Source: Deltaproteobacteria bacterium (lineage in GTDB: Bacteria > Desulfobacterota > Binatia > UTPRO1). From it: a DNA stretch of 50,636 bases. Positions 42,619-50,636 of the stretch are shown here, piece by piece. The stretch spans positions 1-50,636 of the forward strand of contig JADYZW010000048.1 of the NCBI GenBank assembly GCA_020852955.1, read 5' to 3'. The notes beneath the pieces were generated by a model, which saw only the letters and a program-made list of their open reading frames with translations, had not been told where the DNA came from and did no database searches. Numbering within the stretch: position 1 is the stretch's first letter; every line of letters starts with the position of its first letter. Made by a program: the position numbers and the translations under genes.

Positions 42619-42826
42619 GCGCTCCGTTCTCGAATCGACGTCTGCGTCCGTGCTCGGGAAGGCCGCCGCAGGAGTGGGACCGTACCGGAGGACCGTCGTC
42701 GCCCGCCCGCGCGTGACGACGGCCGGCTGCTCGGGCAGGGACTATAGCCCACGCTCTCGCGCGGGAACAACGCGGAAACGCGGAGAATCACCGGGCTGCG
42801 GCACCTTCCGGCCATGACGCAGCTGG

Positions 42827-43624
42827 TCACGGCGCGAATCCGAGGTGCCCCAGAACGGGGCGCCCGTGCCCGACGGAGCGAGCGCGGCGGATGCACGCGG
42901 CCACGTAGCGCTTCGCCGCGCGCACCGCCTCGACCAGCGGCACCCCTTTGGCGCGCTCCGCCGCGATCGCCGCGGCGAAGGTGCAGCCGGTGCCGTGCGG
43001 GGTCGGTCCGGGAACGCGCGCGGCACGCAGGCGGACGAGCCGGCCCTCGGCGAGCACCACGTCGACCGCATCGCCGGCGAGGTGGCCGCCGGTCACGACC
43101 GCCGCGCGGGCGCCGGCGCGGACCAGGCAGCGCGCCGCCTCTTCCATCGCCCCGAGGTCCCGGACGGGAAAGCCCGCCAGCACCGACGCCTCCGCGAGGT
43201 TCGGCGTCACCACCTCGGCGAGCGGCAGGAGGCGCCGCAGCAGGAGCGCCGTGCCGCCGCGCCCGAGGAGCGCCCGGCCGCCGCTCGCGTGCAGGACCGG
43301 ATCGACCACGAGGCGCCGCACGCGATGCGCCGCGAGCGCGTCGGCGACGGCCGCCACGACCGCGGCGCTGCCGAGCATCCCGGTCTTCACCGCGTCCGCC
43401 CCGAGATCGTCGAGCACGGCGTCGATCTGCGCCCGCACGAGCGCCGGCGGCAGCACCCGCACCGCATGGACGGCGCGCGTGTCCTGCGCCGTGATCGCCG
43501 TGATCGCGCTCGCGCCGTAGACGCGGCGCGCCGCGAAGGTCTTCAGGTCGGCCTGGATGCCCGCACCGGCGCCGCTGTCCGAGCCGGCGATCGTGAGCGC
43601 CGAGACGCGCCCGCGACGGGTCAT
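42827..43624 (-). CDS. thiD: Hydroxymethylpyrimidine/phosphomethylpyrimidine kinase
   Basis: 265 residues. ALTIAGSDSGAGAGIQADLKTF at the N-terminus, VKTGMLGS, DPVLHASGG (the usual form is DPVMxAxSG), LPLAEVVTPN, and the catalytic Asp-type loop in GPTPHGTGCTFAAAIAA (GTGC instead of the common GTGD). Phosphorylates HMP and HMP-P in thiamine synthesis. The Cys for Asp change should be checked: several ThiD relatives have GTGC, and activity is kept. Start overlaps the aminotransferase stop by ATGA. No TPP riboswitch was seen; the gene is third in its operon. Confidence 0.88.
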   Translation of the reverse strand: MTRRGRVSALTIAGSDSGAGAGIQADLKTFAARRVYGASAITAITAQDTRAVHAVRVLPPALVRAQIDAVLDDLGADAVKTGMLGSAAVVAAVADALAAHRVRRLVVDPVLHASGGRALLGRGGTALLLRRLLPLAEVVTPNLAEASVLAGFPVRDLGAMEEAARCLVRAGARAAVVTGGHLAGDAVDVVLAEGRLVRLRAARVPGPTPHGTGCTFAAAIAAERAKGVPLVEAVRAAKRYVAACIRRARSVGHGRPVLGHLGFAP

Positions 43625-44805
43625 GCGCCGCGCCGGCCGAGCGCCGCGGCGAGCGCCGCGACCACCGCGCGCGCGGCGTCGTCGCCGAGCTCGGGATAGA
43701 TCGGCAACGCCAACGACTCGGCGGCCGCCCGTTCCGCCTCCGGACGGTCGCCGGGGCGATGGCCGAACGCGGCGAAGCAGGGCTGGAGGTGGAGCGGGAT
43801 CGGATAGTAGACCTGCGTCTCGATGCCCGCCGCAGCGAGCGCGGCGCGCACGCGGTCGCGCTCCGGCACGCGGACCACGTACTGGTGGAAGACGTGTCCC
43901 GGCACGCGCACCGGTGCGGCGACCGACGCGCGCGAGCCGAGCGCCGCGTCGAGCAGCCGGTCGTAGCGCTCGGCCTGGCGGCGGCGCGCCGCGTTCCAGG
44001 CGTCGACGTGCGCGAGCTTCACGCCGAGCACCGCCGCTTGCAGCGCGTCGAGCCGCGAGGCGATGCCGAGCGCGACGTGGCGATAGGGCCCGCCCTCGGC
44101 GCCGTGGCGCGCGAGGGCGCGAACGCGGTCGGCATCGGCCGCGCTCCTCGCCACCACGCACCCACCGTCGCCCGCCCCTCCGAGGTTCTTCGTCGGGTAG
44201 AAGGAGAAGCAGCCGAAGCGTCCGAGCGTGCCCGCGTACCGCCCGGTCCCGCCGACGCGCGCGCCGATCGCCTGCGCCGCATCCTCAACGACGTCGAGCC
44301 CCTGGTCGGCCGCGAACGCCGCGAGCTCGGTAATCGCGCACGGCCGTCCGAACAGGTGGACCGGGACGATCGCACGCACCACCTCGCCGCCCGGCGCGCG
44401 TAGCCTGCCTCCCTCGCAGCGGCAGGACTCGGCCACCCAGCGCCGCAGGCCGGCGACGTCGAGGTTGAACGAGTCGCGTTCGATGTCGCCGAAATAGGGG
44501 CGCGCGCCCGTGCGGGCGATCTGGGTCGCGCTCGCCGCGAAGCTGTACGGCGTCGTGAGCACCGCATCGCCGGGACCGATGTCGCACGCGCGGAGCGCCA
44601 GGTAGAGCGCGTCGGTGCCGGAAGCGACCCCGATCACGTGCGGCGCCTCGAGATACCGTCCGAGCGCCTCCTCGAACGCCGCCACCGCGGGGCCGAGCAC
44701 GAAGGTCTGCGATTCGAAGACCGCGTCCACCGCGCGCCGGATGTCCGTTCGCACCGCGGCGTACTGCGCTCGCAGATCGAGGAAACGGACGCGCGTATCG
44801 GTCAC
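43621..44805 (-). CDS. DegT/DnrJ/EryC1/StrS-family PLP aminotransferase
   Basis: 394 residues. RFLDLRAQYAAV and FGRPCAITEL are typical; PLP Lys in FSFYPTKNLGGAGDGG; GVASGTDALYLALRA is the phosphate-binding region. Family members transfer amino groups to nucleotide-linked ketosugars, forming amino sugars for LPS or antibiotics. No sugar-nucleotide genes are near, so its product is uncertain. The start (44805) overlaps the kinase stop and the stop (43621) overlaps thiD by ATGA, so the three proteins are probably made together. Confidence 0.9.
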   Translation of the reverse strand: MTDTRVRFLDLRAQYAAVRTDIRRAVDAVFESQTFVLGPAVAAFEEALGRYLEAPHVIGVASGTDALYLALRACDIGPGDAVLTTPYSFAASATQIARTGARPYFGDIERDSFNLDVAGLRRWVAESCRCEGGRLRAPGGEVVRAIVPVHLFGRPCAITELAAFAADQGLDVVEDAAQAIGARVGGTGRYAGTLGRFGCFSFYPTKNLGGAGDGGCVVARSAADADRVRALARHGAEGGPYRHVALGIASRLDALQAAVLGVKLAHVDAWNAARRRQAERYDRLLDAALGSRASVAAPVRVPGHVFHQYVVRVPERDRVRAALAAAGIETQVYYPIPLHLQPCFAAFGHRPGDRPEAERAAAESLALPIYPELGDDAARAVVAALAAALGRRGA

Positions 44806-45974
44806 GGCGCATTGTCTCGGCGCCCGTCCGGACTGTCAATCGGCGCGGCGTCCGGGCGCCGCACCGGCAACACGAGCGTCGCCACGGTGCCGACGCCCTC
44901 TTCGCTCGCGATGCGGAGGTCGCCGCCGTGGTCGGCGGCGATCGCGCGCACGACGGCGAGCCCGAGGCCGAGGCCTCCGGAGCCGAACGCGATCGGATCG
45001 CTGTGGTGCGCGTCGAGCGGCGCGCCGGTGACGAACGGCTCACCGAGCCGCGCGCGGAGCGCGGACGCGATGCCGATGCCGGTATCGGCGACCGCGACCT
45101 CCGCCCCCTCGGGCGTCGCCGCGAGCCGCAGGCTCACGCGGCCCCCGTCCGGAGTGAAGCGCACGGCGTTCAGGCAGAGGTTCAGGAGCGCGCGCTGGAG
45201 GTCGGCGCCGTCGCCCCAGCCGCCGCACGCGTCCGGGACCTGCACGACCAGGCTCAACCGCCGCCGCGCGCAGAACGACCGTACGTCCGCGGCCGCCCGG
45301 CGTACGATCGTCGCCAGGCAGACCGTTCCGTGCCGGCGCGGACCCGGCCGCGAGAGGCGCACGAGATCGGTCATCGCGGCGACGCTGCGCCCGAGCCAGC
45401 CGGCATGCCGGTGCGCGGTCGCGACCAGCTCCGCGGCGTCCGGGTCGAGCCCCATGTCCCCGAGGGCGTCGAGCGCCGCGCCGATCACGTGCAGCGGCGT
45501 GCGGAGCTCGTGCGCCGCGAGCGCGAGGAAGCGCGCCCGGAGCCCGTCGAGCTCGCGTAAGCGGTGGTAGGCCCGCGCCGTCTCGGCGTCGAGCCGCGCC
45601 TTCGCACGGAGCGCCACCGTGGCCTCGTGCGCCTGCCGCACGGCCGCGCGCAGCTCGCGCGGATCCCAGGGCTTCGGCACGTAGCGGTGGACGTGCCCGT
45701 GGTTGATGGCGTCCATCAGGCCCTCGACGTCGGCGTACGCGGTCAGGAGGATACGCCCCGTGGTCGCGTCGCGCGCCCGCACCTCGGCGAGGAGCTCGGT
45801 CCCGAGCATCGCCGGCATGCGATAGTCGCTCACGACGACCGCGACGTCCGGGCCGAGCGCGGCGCGCGCTTCCCGTCCCGAATGCGCCGTCAAGACCGGC
45901 GCGATCTCGCGCAGCGTTCGCGCGACCGTCGCCACGCCCGTCCGGTCGTCGTCCACGCAGAGGATGGCGTCCAT
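44802..45974 (-). CDS. Receiver-histidine kinase hybrid (response regulator N-terminus)
   Basis: 390 residues. The receiver domain comes first (about 1-120) with ILCVDDDR, phospho-Asp in VVVSDYRMPAMLG and conserved Lys in YVPKPWDP; then a HisKA helix with phospho-His in LALAAHELRTPLHVIG, and an HATPase domain with LCLNAVRFTPDGG (N-box), VADTGIGIA (G1) and GLGLAVVRAI. No transmembrane or separate sensor domain is seen, so it takes input through the receiver, from another kinase. ATG 45974 follows the domain start; the frame extends 22 codons upstream. It could phosphorylate other regulators; its link to the NtrC protein is not supported. Starts an operon with the aminotransferase. Confidence 0.88.
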   Translation of the reverse strand: MDAILCVDDDRTGVATVARTLREIAPVLTAHSGREARAALGPDVAVVVSDYRMPAMLGTELLAEVRARDATTGRILLTAYADVEGLMDAINHGHVHRYVPKPWDPRELRAAVRQAHEATVALRAKARLDAETARAYHRLRELDGLRARFLALAAHELRTPLHVIGAALDALGDMGLDPDAAELVATAHRHAGWLGRSVAAMTDLVRLSRPGPRRHGTVCLATIVRRAAADVRSFCARRRLSLVVQVPDACGGWGDGADLQRALLNLCLNAVRFTPDGGRVSLRLAATPEGAEVAVADTGIGIASALRARLGEPFVTGAPLDAHHSDPIAFGSGGLGLGLAVVRAIAADHGGDLRIASEEGVGTVATLVLPVRRPDAAPIDSPDGRRDNAP

Positions 45975-46071
45975 GTCGGAGTCTCCCGCCCGCGCGTATC
46001 GCAGCCCGCCGACGGCGTCCGCAACGCTGCGAGTCTCCACTGCCGATTGACCGTGCCCGGGAGCGGGCGAT

Positions 46072-48717
46072 ATGAGCGAAGGCGAGCAACGGATGCCGAG
46101 GCGGGCGCAGGCGAAGAAGCCACAGCGGTTCTGGCTCAGGCGGATCGCGGCGGGAGTCGGGCTCTTCGTGGCGGCGACGGGCGCCGTCGCCGGCTGGATC
46201 GTCTACCGCGAGATCAGCGCCAACCTCCCCCCGGTCGACAAGCTGCTGCGCTACCAGCTGCCGGTCGCGACGCGCGTGTACGCCGCCGACGGCACGCTCC
46301 TCGGGGAGTTCTACACCGAGAAGCGCTACCTGGTGCCGATCGCCAAGATCCCGGACATCGTCCGTCAGGCGTTCATCGCCGCCGAGGACGCGAGCTTCTA
46401 CCGGCACAAGGGCATCGACGTCCTCGGCATCGCCCGCGCCGCGGCGGCGAACTTCACCGCCGGCACCGTCGTCCAGGGCGGCAGCACGATTACCCAGCAG
46501 GTCGTGAAGTCCCTCCTGCTCTCCCCCGAGAAGAGCTACGAGCGGAAGCTCAAGGAGATCCTGTTGTCGCTCCGGCTCGAGCGGCAGCTCACCAAGGACG
46601 AGATCCTCTACCTCTATCTGAACCTCATCTACCTCGGGAACGGCGCCTACGGCGTGGGCGCCGCTGCGCAGGAGTATTTCGGGAAGGACGTCGCCGATCT
46701 CGACCTCGCGGAGGCGGCGCTCCTCGCCGGGCTCCCGCAGGCGCCGAGTCGCTACTCGCCGGTGCGCCATTGGGACCGTGCGAAGTACCGGCAGCGATAC
46801 GTGCTGGAGCGCATGGCGCGCGAGAAGTTCGTCACGTGGGAGCAGAGCGAGCAGGCGCTCCAGGAGGAGATCCAGCTGACGCGCCACGACGCGAGCGCGC
46901 CGACCTATGTCGCGGCGCCCTACTTCGTCGAGCACGTCCGGCGTTTCCTCGAAGAGCGCTACGGCGGCACCGCGCCGTACCAGGCAGGCTTCAACGTCTA
47001 CACGACCGTCGATCTGCGGATCCAACGCGCGGCCGAAGACGCGCTCCGGGGCCACCTCGACGCGATCGATATGGGCCGCACGCGCGCGCGCCCGCTCCGG
47101 CGCTTGACGGCGGGGGAAGCCGATCGCTTCATCAGAGCGGCCAAGGCGGCGCGCGACCCCAACGAGCCCGAGCCCGGACGGGCCTACCAGGCCCTCGTGC
47201 TCGCGATCGACAAGGGGGGCGTGCGGGTCCAGGTGAACCGCTTCGTCGGGCTCCTGGTCGCGACCAAGGACCATCCGCTGCCGACCGGCCTCGCGAAGTA
47301 CGACCTGATCGCGGTCCGGCGCCACGTCGCGAAGGCGGGCGGCGGACTCGAACTCGAGATGGACGGCGACCCACAGCTCGAAGGCGCGCTCGTTTCGATC
47401 GACCTCACCAACGGCCAGGTGAAGGCGCTGGTCGGCGGGTACGACTACGAACGGAGCCAGTTCAACCGGGTGATGCAGGCCCAGCGCCAACCCGGCTCGT
47501 CATTCAAGCCGTTCGTCTACTCGGCGGCGATGGATCGCGGCTGGACGCCGGCGTCGATCATCGTCGACGAGCCGATCGTGCTCGCGGGCGGCGGCCGGGC
47601 CTGGATGCCGCAGAACTATGACGAGAAGTTCATCGGTCCGACGACGCTCCGCAACGCCCTCGCCCACTCGCGGAACGTCGTCACCGTGAAGCTCGCCCAG
47701 AGCATGGGACTCAACTACCTCATCAACTACCTTCCGCGCTTCGGGTTCTCGCGCCCCTTCGCGAAGAACCTCTCGATCTCGCTCGGCACGGCCGAGGTGA
47801 CCTTGTTCGAGCTGGCGCGCGCCTACACCGCGTTCGCGACGGGCGGCCGGCGCCTCGATCCCATCTTCGTCACCAAGATCACCGACCCGCACGGCAAGGT
47901 GCTGGAGGAGTTCGAGGCGCCGTCCGATCCGGTCATCGCCCCCGAGACCGCCTATCTCGTCACGAGCATGCTCGAGAGCGTCGTCCAGCGCGGCACCGGG
48001 AAGCGCGTCGCGGTGCTCGGGCGTCCGGTCGCCGGCAAGACCGGGACCACCAACGACATGCACGACGCCTGGTTCGTCGGCTACACGCCGGAGCTCTTGA
48101 CCGGCGTGTGGGTCGGCTACGACAGCGAGCGCAGCCTCGGCAAGGACCAGACCGGCGGCCGCGTCGCGGCCCCGATCTTCCTCACCTTCATGGAAGCGGC
48201 GCTCGGCAACGCGCCCGTGAACGACTTCGCGATCCCCGAGGGCGTCGCGCTGGTCAGCGTCAACGGCAACCTCGAGTGCTTCAAGAAGGGCACCGAGCCG
48301 GGAGCGCGGCAGCTCGCGGCGAATCAGGAGCAGGACGAGCTCGACCGCGCCGTCGCGCGGCTGCGCGGACGCGAGCCCGTCGAGCTCGACGGCGAGCGCG
48401 AGCTCGCGCCGACCGACGACGAGCTCGACCGCGAGGAGCCCACCTGGGCGCCCCAGGACCAGGAGGAGGATCTCGCCCCCGTCGCGGACGACGAGGACCT
48501 CCGGCAGATCGACACGCGCCCCGCGCCGCGGGCGGAGGACTACCTGGACGGCGATCGCGCACGGCGACCGCGCGAGGCCGACGACGCCGGATATCGCGGC
48601 ATGTCGGATCGTCCGGCGCACCGCCCGATCTCGGAGCCGGCCGACGACTATCGCATCAACGAGCCGCCGCGGTCGCGCGGTCGGAAGATCGTCGAAGAGC
48701 CGCTCCCCAACTATTGA
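46072..48717 (+). CDS. mrcA: Penicillin-binding protein 1A (bifunctional glycosyltransferase/transpeptidase)
   Basis: 881 residues. One N-terminal membrane segment (RRIAAGVGLFVAATGAVAGW), then GT51 glycosyltransferase with EDASFYRHKGID and QGGSTITQQVVKS. Later the transpeptidase with SxxK in PGSSFKPFVYS, SRN in LAHSRNVVTVKL and KTGTTND. Makes and crosslinks peptidoglycan. The region between 330 and 460 contains an OB-like insertion typical of PBP1A. The last ~150 residues are highly charged and low complexity (ELDREEPTWAPQDQEEDLAP ...), longer than usual. Divergent from the receiver-kinase gene. Confidence 0.95.
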   Translation: MSEGEQRMPRRAQAKKPQRFWLRRIAAGVGLFVAATGAVAGWIVYREISANLPPVDKLLRYQLPVATRVYAADGTLLGEFYTEKRYLVPIAKIPDIVRQAFIAAEDASFYRHKGIDVLGIARAAAANFTAGTVVQGGSTITQQVVKSLLLSPEKSYERKLKEILLSLRLERQLTKDEILYLYLNLIYLGNGAYGVGAAAQEYFGKDVADLDLAEAALLAGLPQAPSRYSPVRHWDRAKYRQRYVLERMAREKFVTWEQSEQALQEEIQLTRHDASAPTYVAAPYFVEHVRRFLEERYGGTAPYQAGFNVYTTVDLRIQRAAEDALRGHLDAIDMGRTRARPLRRLTAGEADRFIRAAKAARDPNEPEPGRAYQALVLAIDKGGVRVQVNRFVGLLVATKDHPLPTGLAKYDLIAVRRHVAKAGGGLELEMDGDPQLEGALVSIDLTNGQVKALVGGYDYERSQFNRVMQAQRQPGSSFKPFVYSAAMDRGWTPASIIVDEPIVLAGGGRAWMPQNYDEKFIGPTTLRNALAHSRNVVTVKLAQSMGLNYLINYLPRFGFSRPFAKNLSISLGTAEVTLFELARAYTAFATGGRRLDPIFVTKITDPHGKVLEEFEAPSDPVIAPETAYLVTSMLESVVQRGTGKRVAVLGRPVAGKTGTTNDMHDAWFVGYTPELLTGVWVGYDSERSLGKDQTGGRVAAPIFLTFMEAALGNAPVNDFAIPEGVALVSVNGNLECFKKGTEPGARQLAANQEQDELDRAVARLRGREPVELDGERELAPTDDELDREEPTWAPQDQEEDLAPVADDEDLRQIDTRPAPRAEDYLDGDRARRPREADDAGYRGMSDRPAHRPISEPADDYRINEPPRSRGRKIVEEPLPNY

Positions 48718-48718
48718 T

Positions 48719-48736
48719 CCCCCGGCCAAGCGGGGG
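48719..48736. terminator. Stem-loop after PBP1A gene
   Basis: CCCCCG-GCCAAG-CGGGGG starts two bases after the PBP1A stop and lies between convergent stops (48717 and 48764). Perfect 6-base arms, no T-run; could stop transcription from either side. Confidence 0.45.
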
Positions 48737-48763
48737 ACTCCTGAATGTCGAGCCCGTCCCCCG

Positions 48764-49378
48764 CTACTTCAACACGTCGGCGATCAGGCGGCGGAGCGTG
48801 TCCGACGGCGTCGCGATGCGACACTGGGCGCCGCCGTGCACGAGACCGACGACACGAGCCGCGCCGTCGACGATCGCCGCGCCGGAGTCACCCGGAACGC
48901 CGTCGATGGTGGTGAAGAGCGCGTTTCCGAGGCTCGGCAGCGACGGGCAGCGGCCGGTGCGGTCGAGCGTGGCCTCCCGGAACCGCGCCCGGCTCGGATT
49001 GCCGGCGAAGTACAGCACGGTCCCCGCGATCGGCGGTCGGGGCGCCAGCCTGAGCGGCTGGAGCGCCACCGGCTCCTCGAGCAGCAGCAACGCCTGATCC
49101 GCCTCGCGATCCACGCCGGCCACCCAGCCCGTCCGCCGCGAGCCGTCCGAGAAACGCAGCGTGTGCGTGGCTCCCCCGTCGATGCAGTGCTCGGCCGTGA
49201 GCACGAGGTCCGGGCCGTCGACGAGTACGCCGGAACACCCGCTCCCGACGAGCACCGATGCGGCGAGGAGCGCCTGCTCCACCCCCGGCGGCCGTGCCGC
49301 GCGCGCCGGCACGACCAAGCAGACCAGCGCCCCGACGGCGAGTGACGCGCATGCGCGCTGCCGGCGCCCGGCACTCAC
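48764..49378 (-). CDS. Trypsin-like serine protease, exported
   Basis: 204 residues from GTG 49378. Signal peptide [16 protein letters not shown] then a chymotrypsin-fold domain: His in [10 protein letters not shown], Asp in [14 protein letters not shown], Ser in [11 protein letters not shown]. All three are present, so it should be active; no PDZ domain follows, unlike DegP. The start overlaps the HDAC-family stop (GTGA), so the two are co-translated. Periplasmic. Substrate unknown. Short for a trypsin-like enzyme but complete in the fold's key elements. Confidence 0.85.
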   Translation of the reverse strand: MSAGRRQRACASLAVGALVCLVVPARAARPPGVEQALLAASVLVGSGCSGVLVDGPDLVLTAEHCIDGGATHTLRFSDGSRRTGWVAGVDREADQALLLLEEPVALQPLRLAPRPPIAGTVLYFAGNPSRARFREATLDRTGRCPSLPSLGNALFTTIDGVPGDSGAAIVDGAARVVGLVHGGAQCRIATPSDTLRRLIADVLK

Positions 49379-50400
49379 TCCGGGATCTCCCAGAAGGGTT
49401 TGTGCGCGGCGCGTGCCGGAGCGAGCACCTGACTGCGCGGGCTCGCGCTCGGGAGGGCGTCCCGAAGTCCGGTGCCGGCGAGCTCGTCGAGCACGGCGGG
49501 CACGGCGGCGCGGAGCGCGTCGAGGTCGTAGCCGCCTTCGAGGATGGCGGCGACGCGCCCGCCCGCGTGCGCCTCCGCCAGCCGCATGAGCACGCGGGTC
49601 ATCGCGCGGAAGCCGGCCTCGGTCGCCTGCATGCCGGCCAGCGGATCGCGGTAGTCGGCGTCGAAGCCCGCGGAGACCAGCACGAACTCGGGCCGGAACT
49701 GCCCGGCGACGGGCGCGATCAGGTCGGTGAACGCGGCGACGTACTCGTCGTCGCCGCATCCCGCGGGCAGGGGCACGTTCAGCGTGCGGCCGGCCGCCGT
49801 CCGGCTCCCGACCTCCGACGCCGCCCCGGTCCCCGGATAGAACGGGTACTGGTGCGTCGACACGTAGAGCGTGTCGGGATCGTCCCAGAAGCTCTCCTGC
49901 GTGCCGTTCCCGTGGTGGACGTCCCAGTCGACGATCAGGATGCGGCCGACCCCCCGCAGCCGCAGCCAGCGCGCCCCGATCGCGACGTTGTTGAAGAGGC
50001 AGAACCCCATCGCCCGGTCGGGCTCCGCGTGGTGGCCGGGCGGCCGGACGAAGGCGAAGCCGTTGTCGACGTCGCCGGCGAGGATCGCCTCGAGGAGCCT
50101 CAGGTAGCCGCCCGCCGCGAGCGCCGCCGTCGCGTACGATGCGGAGCAGACGGGCGTGTCGGCGTCGAAGGCGGCGCGGGCGTGCGCCGCGGTCGCCGCG
50201 ACGCGCGCGACGTGCGCCGGGGCGTGGTTCGAGGCGAGCTCGGCGTCGGTCGCGAGCCTGGGCTCGACGTCGACGAGCCCCGCGCGGCGGTACTCGCGCA
50301 TGAGCTCGCGGATGGCGCGGATCCGCTCCGGACGCTCGGGATGGCCCGGGCCGGTCTCGTGCGCTTCGTACCGGCGATCGAGGACGAGCCCGGTTCGCAT
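49375..50400 (-). CDS. Histone-deacetylase-superfamily protein (acetylpolyamine/acetoin-type deacetylase)
   Basis: 341 residues. Zn-binding and catalytic residues visible: HH in [13 protein letters not shown]160 and H162 in [12 protein letters not shown], and the second Asp in [11 protein letters not shown]. Substrates may be acetylpolyamines or acetyl-lysine proteins. ATG 50400 begins the family motif [21 protein letters not shown]; 25 codons upstream are open but not family-like. Co-transcribed with the serine protease. Cytoplasmic. Confidence 0.93.
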   Translation of the reverse strand: MRTGLVLDRRYEAHETGPGHPERPERIRAIRELMREYRRAGLVDVEPRLATDAELASNHAPAHVARVAATAAHARAAFDADTPVCSASYATAALAAGGYLRLLEAILAGDVDNGFAFVRPPGHHAEPDRAMGFCLFNNVAIGARWLRLRGVGRILIVDWDVHHGNGTQESFWDDPDTLYVSTHQYPFYPGTGAASEVGSRTAAGRTLNVPLPAGCGDDEYVAAFTDLIAPVAGQFRPEFVLVSAGFDADYRDPLAGMQATEAGFRAMTRVLMRLAEAHAGGRVAAILEGGYDLDALRAAVPAVLDELAGTGLRDALPSASPRSQVLAPARAAHKPFWEIPE

Positions 50401-50511
50401 GGCCGCGACTATAGCCCCCGCCACCCCGGGGCGGAACCCGAGTCGGACCGCGGCGGGACGCGCCGGCGCAGGCAATTGACTCCACGATTGGTCCGCAATA
50501 CGGAGCCTTCA

Positions 50512-50636
50512 ATGTTCGGCATCGGCATGCCCGAGCTCATGGTGATCATGGTGGTCGCGCTGGTCGTCCTCGGCCCGAAGCGGCTCCCCGAGATCGCCCG
50601 GGCGCTCGGCAAGGGCCTCGCCGAGTTCCGCCGCGC
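50512..50636 (+). CDS. tatA: Twin-arginine translocase TatA/B family subunit, 3' end outside window
   Basis: 41 residues seen: an N-terminal transmembrane helix and the FGPxxLPE-type turn (LGPKRLPE) then an amphipathic helix GKGLAEFRR. Glu8 resembles TatB, but the GLAEFRR helix and the usual single-gene form in these bacteria fit TatA, so the symbol is tentative. It belongs to the Sec-independent system that moves folded cofactor proteins. CGGAG lies seven bases before ATG; a TTGACT (50476-50481) with a weak TACGGA 17 bases on may be a sigma-70 promoter. Divergent from the deacetylase. Confidence 0.85.
   Translation, partial: MFGIGMPELMVIMVVALVVLGPKRLPEIARALGKGLAEFRR

Noticed and set aside
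42619..42826. TPP riboswitch linked to thiD
   Set aside because: thiD is third in its operon and no thi-box-like sequence was seen before thiD or before the kinase gene.

Overview
The window is very GC-rich, with short gaps, many 1-4 base stop/start overlaps and several GTG starts. It encodes Gram-negative features: PBP1a, lipoprotein and multihaem c-type cytochromes, a Tat component, a PtsP-type enzyme I, DNA polymerase II and IspG. The gene mix suggests a deltaproteobacterium-like lineage (Desulfobacterota, Myxococcota or Binatota type). I cannot fix the taxon from sequence alone. No rRNA, tRNA, CRISPR array or insertion sequence was seen.

Layout. 1-1.2 kb: a 5'-cut PIN toxin and a frameshifted phage terminase remnant. 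1.4-4.0 kb: phosphoribosyltransferase, helix-hairpin-helix protein and lytic transglycosylase, overlapping end to end. 4.2-9.7 kb: triheme cytochrome, TerB/J-like protein, four-helix membrane protein, N-terminally short CorA, amidase, a 40-residue membrane protein and a monohaem cytochrome lipoprotein. 9.8-13.6 kb: a PRPP-synthetase-like / beta-CASP nuclease / AMP-phosphorylase-type operon. 13.8-15.8 kb: Hsp20 and two universal stress proteins (USPs), one fused to CBS domains. 15.9-20.4 kb: an operon of USP, molybdopterin formate dehydrogenase, Fe-S subunit and flavin/2Fe-2S subunit. 20.6-25.2 kb: a small conserved protein, a kinase-AAA fusion, a second triheme cytochrome and an NtrC-type sigma-54 activator. 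25.3-30.9 kb: thiolase, thioesterases, ispG, AhpD-like protein, alkyladenine glycosylase and a LeuD-like swivel protein. 30.9-40.1 kb: DNA polymerase II, beta-propeller, two SDRs, an aminoglycoside-phosphotransferase-like/DUF6285/hydrolase operon, DUF3313 lipoprotein, GNAT and a 40-residue protein that is three-quarters acidic. 40.2-50.6 kb: PtsP; a receiver-kinase/aminotransferase/ThiD operon with ATGA overlaps; PBP1a; serine protease; HDAC-family deacetylase; start of a Tat gene.

The most interesting signal is a set of eight -24/-12 (sigma-54) promoter-like motifs in the first 24 kb, each placed just before a stress or electron-transfer gene: phosphoribosyltransferase, TerB/J protein, 40-aa membrane protein, Hsp20, USP-CBS, USP-formate dehydrogenase operon, 121-aa protein and triheme cytochrome. 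An NtrC-type activator is encoded at the end of this block. In six of the eight the ATG lies only 12-14 bases after the -12 element, which predicts leaderless or nearly leaderless transcripts. I read this as a probable sigma-54 stress/low-energy regulon. The motifs were found by eye, not by a scored scan.
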